Below are positions 1 to 9,738 of a stretch of 64,000 bases of DNA, one piece after another. How positions within the stretch are numbered: the first letter of the stretch is position 1; every line of letters begins with the position of its first letter. A model generated the notes under the pieces. The model ran no database searches. It worked only from the letters and a program-made list of their open reading frames with translations, and was not told where the DNA came from. Source of the DNA: Tribonema minus (lineage: Eukaryota; Sar; Xanthophyceae; Tribonematales; Tribonemataceae). The position numbers and the translations under genes were made by a program. The DNA lies in assembly GCA_017506865.1 (NCBI GenBank), contig JAFCMP010000196.1, positions 1 to 64,000 of the forward strand, written 5' to 3'.

Positions 1-70
1 GAGCACGCTAGTGCACTGGCGCAGATGGAGTGGCCCCACCATCGCAGGCGGTGCAGCATCACAGCGCGAC

Positions 71-413
71 ATGGACGCGCTGGTACAGGATGTGATTCCT
101 GTCATACAAGGAGACATGGCGGCCATCGCGGGGAGCATCGCGGAGGTCGGTGAGAGGGTTTGCGACTGCGGAGTTGCGGCTGATCCACATGGGTGAGCGC
201 CTGTCAGGAGTGGCAGCGGAGGTTGCGCAGGGGCAAAAGCGCATGGAGGAGGTGATCGCGCGGCAAGAGGATCTGCTGCGGCGGCACAACAACGCTGCAG
301 AGGGCGTGGGGGACATGCGGCGCCAGCTACTGAGGTGGGCACTAAAGTTGCGATGCTTGATGCGCAGCGTCGTACCACAACGGCGTATGAGACATCCTTC
401 CACTCTGTGGTAG
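71..413 (+). pseudogene. gag N-terminal region, frame-broken
   Basis: Two overlapping short frames (71-196 and 150-413) together encode a hydrophilic helical segment with coiled-coil-like heptads rich in E, Q, R, A and V. The N-terminal part starts at the ATG at 71. A frame change near 150-196 is needed to join the two. The minus-strand relic at 58500-58745 matches this stretch at protein and DNA level (shared segment around MEEVIAR), so it is a real conserved part of the element and not a chance ORF. It is probably the start of gag, now separated from the main gag frame by stops. Confidence 0.55.
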
Positions 414-538
414 CAACTTTGGCAGCGCAGCACCCAGTGTGGCTCCCGAGGACAGCGTGTCAGTAGCAGACTTCAGCACCAGCGGCCCGGCAGTGCCGCT
501 TAGTACGATCCGCAGCAGCAGCGTGGCACGACCGCCTA

Positions 539-2448
539 TTGCGCCATACGCTGCACCATTGGCTGGGCCTGGAAAGCACGTGTCGCCGAGCGATCGGCGG
601 CGCCGACCATCCTGCTGGCGGCGCTGACGCCCGGCCACTGCGTCAACAACTGGAACGTGTAACAAGCAGCTACGCTGCTGACTCGTCGGATGCGACTTTG
701 GCACCCACAGCGCAGCCTACTATGAAGCCCGACGCTCAGCTGCAGCTGCAGCATGCAGCAGATCAGAGCTACTTCCATCAGGCTCTGATGACACTTACTA
801 TGCAGCGCGATGCAGCTACGGCAGAGGCTCAGCAGCTACGGAGGGCCAACGCTGGCCTATCGGCGGCGCCAACGGCCGCAATGGCGGCCGCCCCAGGTAC
901 TATGCAAGCAGCGGCTACCCAGCAGAGGCCATCGACGACTGCTGCGCCAACTGCCTTGCCTGCTGCCACCTCGCGGACAGCGGCAGCAGCGACTTTGGCG
1001 CCGCAGCCCGCGGCGCCGCAGCAGCGGCGGCGCCGGCAGCAGCGGCGGCGCTGCAGGCAGCGGCGGCGCCGGAGGCGGCGGCGGCGGCGATGGCGGGCGG
1101 CGGCGGCGGCGGAGGCGGCAGCGGCCCCTCTAGATCGCCCCGGGCAGTGTACGGTTGGCGCAGCCTCTGGCGGCGGCAGCGGTGGCGGCAAGTGGGAGGC
1201 AGGCAGCCGCGACGACAACTTTGATCGTGATGGCTGGGCTCTGCGCCGTGTACCGGCAGACTTGGACAAGCTGTTCCATGGCCTCACGCCTGTAAACCGC
1301 GGCGACGAGTATGTCGTGTGGCAGATTGGCAGTCAACTGCTGGTGCACCTGCGCCACGCCTGCTCACTCGCGCGCCAGAAGGCCAAGCTGCCGCAGGTGC
1401 TCAACAGGGAGGACGACTTTGGTTGCGAATGGCTGGCCCCCTTCACCATGGGCCTGTGCGTCGCCTTACGGGGCTCGCACCCTGCAGCAGCAACGGTGCG
1501 CGAGCAGGCAGAACAATGGATCGCGGAGGGAGCACGGGGGTGGCAGCTGGCACGAGAGACCTGCAGCTCTACAAGTGGCTCATGGAACAACTGGGGGAGC
1601 ACTTCCAGCAAGGTCAGCCTTCTCGCATTGCGGCGGACCTGTTACGCGTGGCGGTGCGCAAAGACACGCCATTCCGTGATGCGCTCAACTACATGCAGTC
1701 CAAGTGCAACCTGTCCGCAATGATCGACCCGACAGACGACAACCTACGCGTCCAAGCTCTTACGGGCTTGGTGAACAGGCAATACCCAACCATTGCCGCG
1801 CAGGACAACATTCGGGACATCATCAACCGCCACACACGCTACAGCATGCACCAGGCGCTTGAGGCGCTCAAGGCGCACCGCTCCGTGCAGCATCTCGCCA
1901 GCGGCGCACCCGCCGGCTACTCTATATACCCGGAGACACTCAGCACGGGCTCAGGCGGAGGCGCCAGCGGTCTAAGTGGCGGCAGTGGTGGTGGTGGCAC
2001 CAATGATTACGCGCTGGGCGACAGGAGGCGCAGGCAGCAGCGTGAATCAGTGACACTGAACTCTATGGCTCTGTTGGCAGTGGTGGAGGAGAAATTCACC
2101 AGCTCGGAGCGGGCGCGGGGTAACGCGCTGGGGTGCTACAACTGCGGCGGTGATCACCTGTTCAGCGCATGCTCGGAGGCATTCAACCACGCAGGTTGGG
2201 CAGCGGCAGCAGTACAACGCCCACAGGTGCAGAAATTTGCGCCTACGAACCAGACGACGTGGCAGGCACTCCGGTCGCGCGTACGTGCTTTCAACAGCGG
2301 CGATGCCTCCTCGCTTCAGGGCCCGCGCGGCAGAGATTCTGCAGATGGTGGAAGCGGAAGTGGCGCTGGCGGTGGCAGGAGCTACAACCGCTACGGGGGC
2401 GGCTACGGCCGCGGCGGCCGTGGCAACAGTGGCAACAGGGGCACCTAG
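539..2448 (+). CDS. gag: Gag polyprotein with CCHC zinc knuckle (one frame change near 1555)
   Basis: Gag is the structural nucleocapsid precursor of the retrotransposon. The first part (539 to about 1555) has an Ala/Gln-rich helical region, a very basic Arg-rich stretch (about 1020-1110) and a capsid-like helical region starting near 1200. The reading then moves to the next frame at about 1555, where the capsid-like region continues (RDLQLYKWLMEQL onward). It ends in a Gly-rich tail containing a zinc knuckle (C-Y-N-C-G-G-D-H-x4-C, near 2137-2172) and RGG-like repeats. The frame change is at a GAGAGA-type stretch; it is either an indel or a -1 shift site. The frame ends at a single TAG (2446-2448), after which the same frame stays open into pol. 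Confidence 0.75.
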
Positions 2449-5400
2449 GGGTGCGACCCCCAGCCCACTCCTGGCTGGGGGGGAGCACTTGGAGCCTCTA
2501 GTGTCACTGGGGGGGGGAGTGACGCCCTCCCCCCGACGACAGTCAGAGACGCTGCGGCAGCAGCGGCGCCTGCGGGCGTCGCGCAAGCTGCAGTGCGCGC
2601 GACGTCTGCGGGGGCGACGGCGAGCGCCGCCCAAGCAGCTGACGCGCAGCGGAGCGCTGCGATGGCAGCGGCGCCCTCGGGCGCCGCGCCAGTCGCAGCG
2701 CGTACTTCTGGTGTGGCGGCGCCGCGGCGCGCCGCGCACGCACCAGAGGCACTACGGAGTGCTGTGGCAGCAGCGGCGCCTACTGACGTCGCGCAAGCTG
2801 CAGCACGCGCGGCTTCTGCGGGGGTGCTGGTGAGCGCCGCCCAAACGGCCGACGCGCAACGAAGCGCTGCGATGGCAGCGGCGCCCTCGGGCACCGCGCC
2901 GGTCGCGGCGCGTGCTGCTGGTTTGGCGGTGCCTGCGCGCGCCGCGCACGCACCAACAGCACCACGGAGGGCTGCGGCAGCAGCGGTGTCTATGGACGTC
3001 GCGCAAGCTGCGGCGCGCGCAGCTTCTTCAGTGGCGCCGTCGAGCGCCGCCCAAGAGGATGACGCGCAGCGGGGCGTTGCGATGGCAGCAGCGCCCTCGG
3101 GCGCCGCGCCAGTCGCGGCGCGTGCTTCTGGTGTGGCGGCGCCGCGACGCGCCGCGCTCGCACCAGCAGCACCACGGAACGCTGCGGCAGCAGCGGCACC
3201 TTTGGGCGCTGCGCTGTCTGCAGTGCATGCAGCTTCTGCAGCAGCGGCGAGCGCCGCCCACGCAGCAGCTGCGCAGCAGAGCGTTACGACGGCGCAGCTT
3301 CCGTTGAGCGCTGCTGCTGAGGAGGCGCCCACGAACGCTGCTCAAGTCGCAACGGCGCGATGGAGACCGGCGGCGTTGGCGGCGCCTGATGGTGCTGCAC
3401 AGTCGCCGGCGACAACAACTACGACTGTACAGCGGTGGCCTATTTTGGGGCGACGTAAGTCCAGCGGCGCGCGGCTACGGCGCGCGCGCGCGGAGCGCCT
3501 GCAGCAGGAGCAGCGCGCTCGACAGCCGGTAGCACCCCTCAGCCCTATTCAGGAGCGTGGTACTCCAGCACGGAGACCCGTGCATGCTGCGGCGGGTCAT
3601 GGAGTTGGCGCGCACGCGTCATCGCAAGGGGGGGTGAGGATACCACCAGCACCAGCAGTGAGTAGCTGCAGCACGGCTACAACTGCAACTTCTGCGCCGG
3701 CAACGGCGCCACATTTGGCGACTGCAGCAGCTGCTGCGACGCGACACACGACAACTCCATCTTCTACACCAACTTCAACTCTGACATCAACTGCGACTCC
3801 CACACATTCCTCAAGACCGCCTTCAGCACCACTCAGCGGCGGCGACGCTGCTGCGGCGGCGCACGCCGCCGACGACGCCGCCTTTGCAGCGGAGCAGCAG
3901 CGCAGGCTGATAGCTCTGCAGCGGCTTCATGCTTTCAAGGTGGATGGCACGGCTCAACCTGAGCCGCAGCGGCGGATGCGCAGCTGGGCGCCGGCGGCAG
4001 AGACCCTTGGCGCCATCGACGAGGTGCTGGACGGCGAGGCGGGCCTGACAGCGGTGGAGATAGCCATGGCAGAGGAGGCGCGCACTGTTGAGCGCTGCTT
4101 CGAGATACTGGCGATGTGGGCGCCGGAGGACGGAGCTGATGACGGGGCGGTCTTGGCATACTACGCTGAGGTGGCAGCGATGGAGGCCGCAGTACTACCT
4201 GTACCACAGCAGGCAAGCATGCCCAACGTAAGGGGCAAACTCTATACTGACGTGCACTCTAGGTTCAAGGCCCGTTTACGCTCTGCGCGCGCACTACGTT
4301 GCAAGTTTTCTAGGGACATTCTCTGGGACACTGGGGCCTCAGTTACTGCCATCAGGGAGCAAGCATTCCGCAAATTAGTTGCATCAGGAGCCATAGAGCA
4401 ACGGGATGTTCACCAACTCAGCAAACCTAGGGCAGTAGCCGGTGTTGACACATCCAAGAAGCCACAGCTCGTCACCCACGCTGTAGCGCTTCACTTTGAG
4501 GCTGATGGCCCAGACGGGGTAGCTTTCACTCAGCTGGCGCTCATTGTACCACATCTGCCACACGACATCATCATTGGGCGTGACCACATCAGCAGACATA
4601 AGTGGCATGCAAGTCATAGTGGCAGTGGGCCCACATACGTGTATGGCGAGCCATCAGCAGAGTCCACCCCCAGCTTCAGTCCCAAAGTCCCAGTGTACAC
4701 CTACGGAGAGGAACGCGATTGGGTGGCAGTAGTGCGCGTCGCAACAGAGCTAGATGGCCTTGAACATGGTGTGCAGACAGTTTGGGTTCAAGTGATGGAG
4801 TCTGATGGGATCACACCTGTCGTCTCCTGCCCGGGAGAACTGGACACAGCACATCTGACCATTGCGGAGGAATTCCTGAATCACATGTACACACGCGAGC
4901 TGACGGTTGGGCTGCATGCCAAGCCGGTCAAGCTCGAGCAGCGGGGGGAGCCCCTCTCGCTGCCACGTGGCACCGTGCTGGGCAAGGCGCGGCCGCTACG
5001 TGAGGTACCTGACAGCGTGCTGGAACGGGACCCGAACGCGCGCGCCACGGCGGTAGAGGTTTACTGCGGCGCTGGCGGCCTGGCGGAGGGGCTCCAGCCC
5101 TACTTGAACGTCAAGCTAGCCGTTGACTCTGAGGAGCGCGCTCTTCGGATATACAAGGAGAATCACCCTCATACGGACGTCCGCCGCCGGGATATGGCGG
5201 ACCCATCTACGCGCGCAGAGCTCATTGCAGATATGTGGCGGCTGCGCGCCGAGGTCTTTTTAGGGGGCCCCCCCTGCCAGAAATTCTCAACAGCAGGGGA
5301 GGGGGAGACGGCTTTGGGCATGGAGCACCTCTACTACATGCTGGAGGTAGCAATGGGCGCAGAGACCTGCCGACTACTGCAGATTGAAAATGTTCCGGGC

Positions 5401-8400
5401 CTTGGGGCGGCACCGGAGCTGGCGGAGTTTCTGCGCTGCGCAGCACACGGCGGCTTCACGGTGCAGCAGGAGCTAGTGATCACTGGTGCAGACAGCCGCA
5501 TTGCTCAGACGCGCACGCGTGTGTTTTGGCTGCTGGGGCGACCTGGCACTGGCGAGCACGACAGCGCGCGCATGCAGGCGTCTATGCACCAGGCAGTGCA
5601 GTTGCTGACATATGCCAAGCAGCACGCTGAGTACGACACCGTGCGCAACGTCACCAGCGACGTGCTTGACTCCAACGGTCAGCGGCGCGACTTCTTTGCA
5701 ACAGTTGGCCGCAACACTAAGGCCAAACAGGTGCACTCTATGGACGGCCCGGCGCCGACCATTCGCGGCTGCACGTACCGCCGAAACCTGCAGCCTAACA
5801 TCGACGTGCGACCACAGGATGCTACGCAGGACCCGGCTGAGCACGCGCGCGCGGAGTACCTACCCTGGCATGCGCTGCGCGCCATTCACAGCTTTCCCAC
5901 CTCGTACAAGTGGGATGCTCCAGAGCCGCCTGACGTCACTGCCTACTCACAGATGCTGGCGAACGCGGTGTGCCCGCAAATGGCGGACCTACTGGGGGGG
6001 ATCCTGCTGCAGAGCGGATTGCTGCATGATGTCGTGGACCAGGCGGCGGCATCGTCGCTGCCAGATCCAGTACAAACCCTCATCAATTCTGGCACCCACC
6101 ACGCTTTCGGCAAGTATGGAGTGGCTCTTGCACAGGAGGCGCGCAGACGTGTGGCGCGCGGAGCGCGCGCCCCTCAAGCACAGGCTGCTGCAGCTGCGGC
6201 GGCGCCGGCGAGCGCTGCGACGGCGGCGCCGGCGAGCGCTGCTGCAGCAGCGCCGGTGAGCGCTGCTGCAGCGGCGCCGGCGAGCGCTGCTGCGGCGGCA
6301 GCATATACAGGCATTGCGCGCAGTGCGCCGCGGGTTGCTGCCGCGGCGCCGCAGGGTGCCGCGCAGTCAGCGGCCGCGCCGCGGAGCTCTGCGACAAAAG
6401 AGACGTCTTCTGGCCCCGTACACGGCGACACTGCTGCTGCTGCGCAGGCAGCGGCTGCACGCCGGGACGCTGCGGCGGCATCGGTGCCGGCTGGCACCGT
6501 GCGCGCTGCAGCCCAAGCTGCCTCAGGGGCGGCTCATAAGGAGGTCGCGCAGGCAACAGTTGCGCGACAAAGCGCTGCGACGGCAGCGGCGCCCGAGGGC
6601 GCCGCGCCAGTCGCGGCGCGTGCTGCTGGTGTAGCGGCTGCGTCGGCGCGCGCCTCGCAAGCACCAGTGACACCAGGGAGTGCTGCAGCAGCAGCAGCGC
6701 CTGTGGGCGCCGCGCCAGCTGCAGCGCGCGCAGCCTCTTCGGTGGCGCCGACGAGCGCCGCCCAAGCGGCGGACGCGCAGCGGAGCGCTGCGGTGGCAGC
6801 GGCGCCTACGGGCGCCGCGCCGGCATACGCTGATTCTGCCGCGGCGCCGACCAGCGCCGTGCATGGAGTGGCAACACAACAGAGCACTGCGGCAGCAGCG
6901 GCGCATGCTGGCGCTGAACCAGTCGCAGTGCACATGACCACCGCAGTGGAGTGGGCGAGCTCCGCACAGGCGGCAGCGGCGCAGCAGCGCTCTGCAGCGG
7001 CAGCGGCGTCTGAGGACGCCGCGCATGCGGCAGCGGCTAGTGGGAGCAATGCTGCAGCGGCAGCATCAGTGACAAGCGATACAGCGGCGCAGCCCGCGCA
7101 CGCGGCAGGCGCCGCCGCGGCGGCGCCAGCGCGCGCTGGGAGGGAGGAGCACATCTTTGTGCTGGACCTGCGCACTGACATTATGCGCTGCGAGGCGGAG
7201 CCGGAGGGTGACGCCGGCAGCAGCGCTGACGCGACTAATGCGAAGGGCGCAGCAGCCGTGCGAGAGGCGCTGCAGCAACACCTCGGTGAGGCCGTTGACT
7301 TTGAGCCTAGTGGGAGCGTAAAAGTACACATTCCTGACAGCGGCGGCTTAAGTTTGGGGTCATACGTTCACGAAGACCCTAAGGTTAATGCTGCTTTGGC
7401 TGAGGCACGCAAGCACTTGCCAGACTACATGCTGGCAGTGCGCGTTGACCTGCAGGGATGGGACGTTGATCAGGTGGCGTGTTTGTGCCTGCTGCTCGCT
7501 CAGTATAGCAGCAAAATGTTCTCAAAAGACAAGTGGGACATAGGGCATTGTAACACATTGCCCTTCCGCTTTGATCTCAAAGAGGGCAGCACACCGCACC
7601 ATGACCGTCCATATAGGTACTCTCCTGCAATGACGGCTCTAGTCAAGGTCGAAATCGACAAGCTGCTGGCTGCTGGCATCATCCGCCCTTCCAACTCTGA
7701 GTGGGCATCCCCAGTGGTGGCAGTGCTCAAGCCTAATGGCACTGCCCGAATCACGGTCAACTACAAGAAGCTGAACGCCCAGACCAAGATCCCCCAGATC
7801 CCCATTCCCAACATAGAGGATCTTCTCAATAGTTTGGGGGGCTCAAAGGTCTTCACCACCATGGACATCACCAGTGGGTACTTCACTAGTGCCATAGATG
7901 CAGACAGCATCCCTCTCACTGCCATGGTCACGTCGTTTGGCTTGTATGAGTGGCTACGGTGCCCACAGGGGGCAGCGGGGGCGCCAGGGCACTTTACACG
8001 CCTCATGCAGATGGTGCTTTCCGGCCTAGAGCGCGTCCAGCCCTACATTGACGACGTCATTGTGCACTCTACATCCATGGCTCAGCACCTCGACGACCTC
8101 AAAGCCCTTTTTCAACGCCTAGAGCATCATGGGATGAAGCTAGCCCCCAGCAAGCTGCACATAGGGTGTAAGCACATCAAGTTCCTGGGGCACATTGTGG
8201 GCGTTGATGGCATCAGGCCAGATCCATTTAAAGTTCAAGCCCTACTTGAGATGCCCATCCCCTGCAACATCTCTCAGCTGCGTGCGTGGCTTGGCCTCGC
8301 AAACTACTACCGGCGATTCATTCAGAACATGGCCAAGCTGGTAGCACCGCTCACCCATCTGATGGCCAAGGGGGTGGACTTCGTAGTTGGCAGTGCTCAA

Positions 8401-9738
8401 CAGCAAGCCATCCGCGAGGTCAACGAAGCCCTGGCGCTTCACACTTGCATGCAGTACCCCGACTACGCGCGCGCCAGCACCGGCGAGCGCCCCTTTGTCC
8501 TTGCCACAGACGCATGCAAGGAGGGCTTTGGCGCAGTGCTCTCGCAGCCCAACAACGACGGCGCGGAGCATTCGATCGCCTTCACATCTCGCGCGACTCT
8601 ACCCAATGAGCGCAACTGGTCTACTACCGACCTTGAAGCCGGCGCCATCGTCTTCGGCATCAAGAAGTTCAAACACATCCTGTGGGGGACGCCGTTTGTC
8701 CTCCACACCGACCACCGCGCTCTTCAGTACATCGACAGCCTTCGCGAGCGCACCGCGCGCGGCGCGCGCTGGAGCGAGTTCCTCAGCGCCTTCAACATCA
8801 CCATTCGCTACAAGAAGGGCGCGTCACACGGCAATGCCGACGGGCCAAGCCGCAATCCTGTCCCTGCCACACCACAAGATGCAAAGGAGAGCGAGCGCGA
8901 GCGGCTGCTCGAGGCGTACTGCCTGCAGGCCCACGAGTGGGAGCGGCTGGAGGCATTTGCAACAGCAGAGTACATCAACATCTGCACAGAGGTGGTAGCA
9001 GCGCTTCAAGGAGGGGGAGAGGAGCAGATTTCAGCGCTTGCTGACGCGGCAGACGCTGAGGCGGGTGCATGGGAGTGCTTCGCTGAGCATCCTCAACTGG
9101 GCGTCATGACGCCTGGTGACTGGCAGCGAGAGCAGCGCGCAGATGCTCAGCTGGGGCCAATTTGCAACATGCTGCTTGGAGCAGGACTGCCAGCAGACGC
9201 GGCGCTTGCAGCCCAGGTACAGAAATGGGCCTTGCAGTGCAGCCTTGTCGTCTGCGGCAACGCTCAGCTCTTGGTGCACAACACCCCCGAATCCCCGCTT
9301 CCACAGCTTGCCATTCCCCGGTCCATTAGGGATCAAGTTCTTGAGGCGATGCACGGCTCAGCTTGGGCAGGTCACCAGGGCATTAAACGCACATTGGAGC
9401 GCACCCGCGCGCACTGCTGGTGGCCCTCTTGGACCCTAGACGTCAACTACTGGGTTAATCATTGCTGGCCCTGCCAAGCGTTCAAGCACACCGGTAAGCT
9501 GTCTCGCTGGCCCACTATATGGCGCGAGAGGCCCCCCTACGCCTTTCATAGCCTAGCGCTTGGACCACTTCGGCCCCCTACCCCTCAGTGCTGGCGGCTT
9601 CATGTACATACTGGTGGTGATGTGCCTGTTTTCGGGCTGGGTGTGGTGCTATCCCATCAAGCCTGGGGACTACAGTGCTGCTGGCACAGCCGAAGTTTTA
9701 GTCAACCAGCACAGCACTCGTCACGGTCCCCCTTCTAA
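2449..9738 (+). CDS. pol: Pol polyprotein: protease, DNA methyltransferase, RT, RNase H, integrase zinc finger
   Basis: The frame is open from the codon after the gag TAG; the first ATG is at 2593 (residue 1 here). Order: an Ala-rich repeat linker (to about residue 270); an aspartic protease with DTGAS at residue 579 (4327) and a later IIGRD; a C5-cytosine methyltransferase (about residues 818-1140); a second Ala-rich linker (about 1195-1515); reverse transcriptase with YIDDV at residue 1818 (8044); RNase H starting near ATDACKEGFG (about residue 1973); and an integrase HHCC zinc finger (HGSAWAGHQG to CWPCQAF, about 9352-9483). After about 9556 this frame no longer encodes integrase, which continues one frame over from 9560, so residues beyond about 2320 are a read-through tail. 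Expression is probably by suppression of the gag UAG, since no frame change is needed. It lies between gag and the integrase/chromodomain frame. Confidence 0.85.
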   Translation, partial: GCDPQPTPGWGGALGASSVTGGGSDALPPTTVRDAAAAAAPAGVAQAAVRATSAGATASAAQAADAQRSAAMAAAPSGAAPVAARTSGVAAPRRAAHAPEALRSAVAAAAPTDVAQAAARAASAGVLVSAAQTADAQRSAAMAAAPSGTAPVAARAAGLAVPARAAHAPTAPRRAAAAAVSMDVAQAAARAASSVAPSSAAQEDDAQRGVAMAAAPSGAAPVAARASGVAAPRRAALAPAAPRNAAAAAAPLGAALSAVHAASAAAASAAHAAAAQQSVTTAQLPLSAAAEEAPTNAAQVATARWRPAALAAPDGAAQSPATTTTTVQRWPILGRRKSSGARLRRARAERLQQEQRARQPVAPLSPIQERGTPARRPVHAAAGHGVGAHASSQGGVRIPPAPAVSSCSTATTATSAPATAPHLATAAAAATRHTTTPSSTPTSTLTSTATPTHSSRPPSAPLSGGDAAAAAHAADDAAFAAEQQRRLIALQRLHAFKVDGTAQPEPQRRMRSWAPAAETLGAIDEVLDGEAGLTAVEIAMAEEARTVERCFEILAMWAPEDGADDGAVLAYYAEVAAMEAAVLPVPQQASMPNVRGKLYTDVHSRFKARLRSARALRCKFSRDILWDTGASVTAIREQAFRKLVASGAIEQRDVHQLSKPRAVAGVDTSKKPQLVTHAVALHFEADGPDGVAFTQLALIVPHLPHDIIIGRDHISRHKWHASHSGSGPTYVYGEPSAESTPSFSPKVPVYTYGEERDWVAVVRVATELDGLEHGVQTVWVQVMESDGITPVVSCPGELDTAHLTIAEEFLNHMYTRELTVGLHAKPVKLEQRGEPLSLPRGTVLGKARPLREVPDSVLERDPNARATAVEVYCGAGGLAEGLQPYLNVKLAVDSEERALRIYKENHPHTDVRRRDMADPSTRAELIADMWRLRAEVFLGGPPCQKFSTAGEGETALGMEHLYYMLEVAMGAETCRLLQIENVPGLGAAPELAEFLRCAAHGGFTVQQELVITGADSRIAQTRTRVFWLLGRPGTGEHDSARMQASMHQAVQLLTYAKQHAEYDTVRNVTSDVLDSNGQRRDFFATVGRNTKAKQVHSMDGPAPTIRGCTYRRNLQPNIDVRPQDATQDPAEHARAEYLPWHALRAIHSFPTSYKWDAPEPPDVTAYSQMLANAVCPQMADLLGGILLQSGLLHDVVDQAAASSLPDPVQTLINSGTHHAFGKYGVALAQEARRRVARGARAPQAQAAAAAAAPASAATAAPASAAAAAPVSAAAAAPASAAAAAAYTGIARSAPRVAAAAPQGAAQSAAAPRSSATKETSSGPVHGDTAAAAQAAAARRDAAAASVPAGTVRAAAQAASGAAHKEVAQATVARQSAATAAAPEGAAPVAARAAGVAAASARASQAPVTPGSAAAAAAPVGAAPAAARAASSVAPTSAAQAADAQRSAAVAAAPTGAAPAYADSAAAPTSAVHGVATQQSTAAAAAHAGAEPVAVHMTTAVEWASSAQAAAAQQRSAAAAASEDAAHAAAASGSNAAAAASVTSDTAAQPAHAAGAAAAAPARAGREEHIFVLDLRTDIMRCEAEPEGDAGSSADATNAKGAAAVREALQQHLGEAVDFEPSGSVKVHIPDSGGLSLGSYVHEDPKVNAALAEARKHLPDYMLAVRVDLQGWDVDQVACLCLLLAQYSSKMFSKDKWDIGHCNTLPFRFDLKEGSTPHHDRPYRYSPAMTALVKVEIDKLLAAGIIRPSNSEWASPVVAVLKPNGTARITVNYKKLNAQTKIPQIPIPNIEDLLNSLGGSKVFTTMDITSGYFTSAIDADSIPLTAMVTSFGLYEWLRCPQGAAGAPGHFTRLMQMVLSGLERVQPYIDDVIVHSTSMAQHLDDLKALFQRLEHHGMKLAPSKLHIGCKHIKFLGHIVGVDGIRPDPFKVQALLEMPIPCNISQLRAWLGLANYYRRFIQNMAKLVAPLTHLMAKGVDFVVGSAQQQAIREVNEALALHTCMQYPDYARASTGERPFVLATDACKEGFGAVLSQPNNDGAEHSIAFTSRATLPNERNWSTTDLEAGAIVFGIKKFKHILWGTPFVLHTDHRALQYIDSLRERTARGARWSEFLSAFNITIRYKKGASHGNADGPSRNPVPATPQDAKESERERLLEAYCLQAHEWERLEAFATAEYINICTEVVAALQGGGEEQISALADAADAEAGAWECFAEHPQLGVMTPGDWQREQRADAQLGPICNMLLGAGLPADAALAAQVQKWALQCSLVVCGNAQLLVHNTPESPLPQLAIPRSIRDQVLEAMHGSAWAGHQGIKRTLERTRAHCWWPSWTLDVNYWVNHCWPCQAFKHTGKLSRWPTIWRERPPYAFHSLALGPLRPPTPQCWRLHVHTGGDVPVFGLGVVLSHQAWGLQCCWHSRSFSQPAQHSSRSPF
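2481..3375 (+). repeat. Ala-rich linker repeats, upstream of the methyltransferase
   Basis: An in-frame minisatellite with a unit of about 210 bp (about 70 codons) is seen by matching points near 2640, 2850 and 3060 (DAQRSAAMAAAP-like core). Each unit encodes Ala/Pro/Arg/Ser-rich low-complexity protein. The same unit type recurs downstream of the methyltransferase (6175-7140) and in the relic at 57300-58330. It is probably a flexible linker. Confidence 0.8.
5044..6030 (+). other. C5-cytosine DNA methyltransferase domain inside pol
   Basis: This domain would transfer a methyl group from S-adenosylmethionine to cytosine C5. All core motifs are visible in order: motif I VYCGAGGLAEG (SAM binding, about 5059), an acidic VDSEERAL after the second strand, motif IV GGPPCQKFS with the catalytic Cys at pol residue 895 (5275), motif VI ENVPG (about 5386), motif VIII QTRTRVFW (about 5506), a target-recognition-like region with DGPAPTIRG (about 5740), and motif X ANAVCPQMADLLGG (about 5959). 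No internal stop or frameshift interrupts it, so it looks catalytically competent. The fold is certain to family level. It could be a maintenance, de novo or bacterial/viral-type enzyme; a phylogeny is needed to say which. Confidence 0.9.
6175..7140 (+). repeat. Ala-rich linker repeats, downstream of the methyltransferase
   Basis: This is in-frame Ala-rich repetitive coding sequence. The first part consists of short AAPASAA-type repeats (6190-6300). The rest repeats the approximately 210-bp unit of the upstream linker, with matching points near 6558 and 6773. The methyltransferase is therefore bracketed by two arrays of the same repeat. Confidence 0.75.

Noticed and set aside
2445-3332. Long minus-strand Ala-rich open frame opposite the pol linker
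   Set aside because: It is the mirror frame of GC-rich in-frame repeats; no homology and no independent support.
6534-7331. Minus-strand frame of 265 codons opposite the second linker
   Set aside because: Shadow of the Ala-rich repeats in pol.
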